In this document: positions 4,811 to 6,564 of the stretch, piece after piece
Layout of the letters: each line of letters opens with the position of its first letter
How positions within the stretch are numbered: position 1 is the stretch's first letter
Source: Bradyrhizobiaceae bacterium
Lineage (GTDB): Bacteria; Pseudomonadota; Alphaproteobacteria; Rhizobiales; Xanthobacteraceae
Assembly (NCBI GenBank): GCA_016793685.1
Contig: JAEULX010000133.1
Location: forward strand, 1-6,564
Length of the DNA stretch: 6,564 bases
Reading direction: 5' to 3'
Notes under the pieces: model-generated
Seen by the model: only the letters and a program-made list of their open reading frames with translations
Told to the model about the DNA's origin: nothing
Databases searched by the model: none
Made by a program: the position numbers and the translations under genes

Positions 4811-5248
4811 ATGCTGAACGACGTCTATAACCGGCGCATCCTGGAACTCGCCGGAAACATCCCGCGTCTCGGGCGGCTGCCGAGCCCCGATGCGACCGCG
4901 ACCGCCCATTCCCGGTTGTGCGGCTCGACCGTGACCGTCGACCTCAAGATGGAGGGCGAGACCGTCGTCGATTTCGCCCATGAGGTGAAGGCCTGCGCGC
5001 TCGGCCAGGCCTCTTCCTCGATCATGGCGCGCAACGTGGTCGGCGCCCGGGCGGCCGAACTGCGCGACCTGCGCGAAACCGTGCGGCGAATGCTCAAGGA
5101 GCATGGGCCGCCGCCGAGTACGGGACGCTGGTCCGACATTGCGGTGCTCGAGCCGGTGCGCGACTTCAAGGCGCGGCACGCCTCGACCATGCTCACCTTC
5201 GATGCGGTCGTCGCCGCGATCGATCAAATCGAGGCCAAGCGGCGGTAG
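4811..5248 (+). CDS. NifU/IscU-like iron-sulfur scaffold-type protein, lacking the third cysteine
   Basis: The fold is that of the NifU N-terminal domain (COG0822), which in canonical members builds Fe-S clusters on three cysteines. Here LCGSTV (36-41) carries the first Cys (Cys37) and KACALGQASSSIM (60-72) the second (Cys62). At the third site the usual His-Cys is His-Ala (RHAST, 122-126; Ala124). The Asp that normally follows Cys-Gly in IscU is Ser39. Close rhizobial relatives, as I recall them, share these changes, so this looks like a conserved subfamily, not decay. Whether it still holds a cluster is unknown. Length (145 aa) is normal. The ATG at 4811 has AAGG only 4 nt upstream. It is divergent from folE and not beside isc or suf genes in this window. 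Confidence 0.85.
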   Translation: MLNDVYNRRILELAGNIPRLGRLPSPDATATAHSRLCGSTVTVDLKMEGETVVDFAHEVKACALGQASSSIMARNVVGARAAELRDLRETVRRMLKEHGPPPSTGRWSDIAVLEPVRDFKARHASTMLTFDAVVAAIDQIEAKRR

Positions 5249-5291
5249 TGCATTTTCCGGCGAAGTTTGCGCCCGGGAATTCGCCCGCGCG

Positions 5292-5305
5292 TCCGGTCGG
5301 CCGGA
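5292..5305. terminator. Hairpin between convergent genes, possible shared terminator
   Basis: TCCGG-TCGG-CCGGA is a perfect 5-bp GC-rich stem with a tetraloop, in the 78-nt gap between the stops of the NifU-like gene and the ClpP-like gene. Location favours a bidirectional terminator, but neither side has a T run. Confidence 0.25.
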
Positions 5306-5326
5306 GCCTGCTCGCAGTCGGTGCGT

Positions 5327-6564
5327 TCAGCGGCGCGGATTGAACTGGGCGTGCGCGTCCACGCGCAGCCGCGATTGTTCGCCGCATGCGCCCTCGAACT
5401 GCGAGAAGCTATCGGCGAAGCCGTTGTTGCCGATCCGGATCATGGTCGGCGGCTGGCCGACGCTCCGCGTCTGCACCGCGAGCGAACGGCTGGCCGTCGC
5501 CGCGAAAGCGCGCAGCTGCGATGAGCCGATGGTCGTGGTGGCGACGGTATCGACGCGGCGCGACTTCTCTTTCTCAGCCGAGGATGTGACCCGCAGCATG
5601 AGATCGGCATCGTCGATCCAGACGCGAACCTGCTCGACGGTGGGGGGCAAAGGCGCGGATGGCGATCCGGCGCGCTGCTCCGAATAGGTCAGCGTATAGG
5701 TTCCCGGCATGTCTCCGCATCCGAGCGTGAGATCGAAGCTGCCGATTTTCTCGCCTTCAAAGGTCAGCGGATGGCGCCGGGCCAGCGCCGCCGGAGCCCC
5801 CTCGCGGTCGAGCAGGGCCCAGCCGCGCGCATTGGTCTTGGACGTGCGGTCGCCGGCGCCCAGCGTCGAGACCGGGGTCGGCGTCGGCGTTGCTGAAGAC
5901 TCGGTCAGGTCGACCTCGCCATCGAGACCACTGCGCTCGATCTCCTCGCGGGAGAGCGCCCGCATCGGCTCCCACGGCGGAATCCGCAATGCGAGTTCGA
6001 TCAGTTCCGCGCCGCCGCCCATGTCGGCCGTGTACCGGACGATGGTGCCGATGTCCCGCTGCACCAGGACGAGATCCTCGGCGGAATAGGTCGCCGCCAC
6101 CGCGTCGTCGCGGCGGTCGCCCAACCAGATTTGATGCACCAGGACGCGCGACTTCTCCGGGACTTCGCGATGCAGGCCGCCGAGCAGGACGAAGGCGCAC
6201 ATCGATTCGCAGCTTGCCGGCGCCAACGCGACGCCGCCTCCCGATCGGCGGTCGAGCCGGCGGCCGACCGTCGTGTCCAACCCGAGCTTGCGGATGACGC
6301 GGCCGAGCGCGAGCGCGCCGCGCACCGAACCGCCGTCCGAATCAAAGGCCACCGTCGCGCCGGTGAGGTCATGTTCGCGCGCGAACGCTTCGAAATGGCG
6401 CGGCGTTTCCGCCGTGATCATGCCGCTCGCAAACACGAAGACGCGGCAATCCGCGCCGCAATTTTCCGCAGGACTTTCCAGTTGCCGTATGAATCGCATC
6501 GGCTCGGTCCGGAGGCTGGCTGCAGCATCCATGGTCCCAGCCTTGACCGGAAACACACAGGCAG
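5327..6564 (-). CDS. Predicted exported ClpP-like (COG3904-type) protein, 5' end outside the window
   Basis: The frame is open from the right edge of the window to TGA at 5329-5327, so at least 412 residues. Numbered from a GTG at 6556-6554, residues 38-145 resemble the ClpP/crotonase-like fold of COG3904: VFVFASGMI, then FDSDGGSVRGALALGRVI (71-88), then CESMCAFVLLGGLHREVP (116-132), then VLVHQIW (138-144). Ser118 and His141 sit where the catalytic Ser and His of ClpP-like proteins lie; activity is inferred. Cys33/Cys37 and Cys116/Cys120 suggest disulfides outside the cytoplasm. A Thr/Pro linker (about 221-230) leads to a second part, 235-409, rich in likely beta strands with Cys280 and Cys391, which I do not recognise. 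The ATGs at 6532 and 6499 are possible starts, but an upstream signal peptide is likely, since the frame continues as Ala-Cys before the GTG. Confidence 0.75.
   Translation of the reverse strand, partial: ACVFPVKAGTMDAAASLRTEPMRFIRQLESPAENCGADCRVFVFASGMITAETPRHFEAFAREHDLTGATVAFDSDGGSVRGALALGRVIRKLGLDTTVGRRLDRRSGGGVALAPASCESMCAFVLLGGLHREVPEKSRVLVHQIWLGDRRDDAVAATYSAEDLVLVQRDIGTIVRYTADMGGGAELIELALRIPPWEPMRALSREEIERSGLDGEVDLTESSATPTPTPVSTLGAGDRTSKTNARGWALLDREGAPAALARRHPLTFEGEKIGSFDLTLGCGDMPGTYTLTYSEQRAGSPSAPLPPTVEQVRVWIDDADLMLRVTSSAEKEKSRRVDTVATTTIGSSQLRAFAATASRSLAVQTRSVGQPPTMIRIGNNGFADSFSQFEGACGEQSRLRVDAHAQFNPRR

Overview
The window is about 65% GC. Its gene families and order point to an alphaproteobacterium of the Hyphomicrobiales (Rhizobiales), probably near the Bradyrhizobium/Xanthobacteraceae side. 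The markers are an arginine/aspartate-rich S6 tail, a DUF2232 membrane protein between rpsR and rplI, a NifU-like protein lacking the third cysteine, and divergent fabD/rpsF. This is judged from remembered family features, not from a search.

Layout: (1) 1-258, minus strand, the first 86 codons of fabD (fatty acid synthesis). (2) 259-564, a divergent control region with one promoter candidate per direction and a leader of about 170 nt for the ribosomal operon. (3) 565-3013, plus strand, the operon rpsF - rpsR - DUF2232 membrane protein - rplI. (4) 3014-3433, a degraded stretch holding the C-terminal end of an autotransporter beta-barrel with no intact gene around it. From memory, rhizobial operons usually continue from rplI into dnaB, so this looks like a rearrangement point. 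(5) 3434-4557, minus strand, folE - hisI, with a 2-nt gap between them. (6) 4558-4810, a second divergent region. It carries a good minus-strand promoter and a long structured leader for folE, including a possible H-type pseudoknot and a rod-like hairpin beside the Shine-Dalgarno. (7) 4811-5248, plus strand, a NifU/IscU-like protein. (8) 5327-6564, minus strand, a secreted ClpP-like (COG3904-type) protein whose 5' end lies beyond the window.

Most genes are core housekeeping: ribosomal proteins of both subunits, a fatty-acid enzyme, the third step of histidine synthesis, the entry step of folate/pterin synthesis, and a possible Fe-S scaffold. I see no mobile element, CRISPR array, tRNA or rRNA. 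The least explained items are the folE leader RNA, the autotransporter relic at the end of the ribosomal operon, and the C-terminal half of the ClpP-like protein. I see no multi-gene novel system here.
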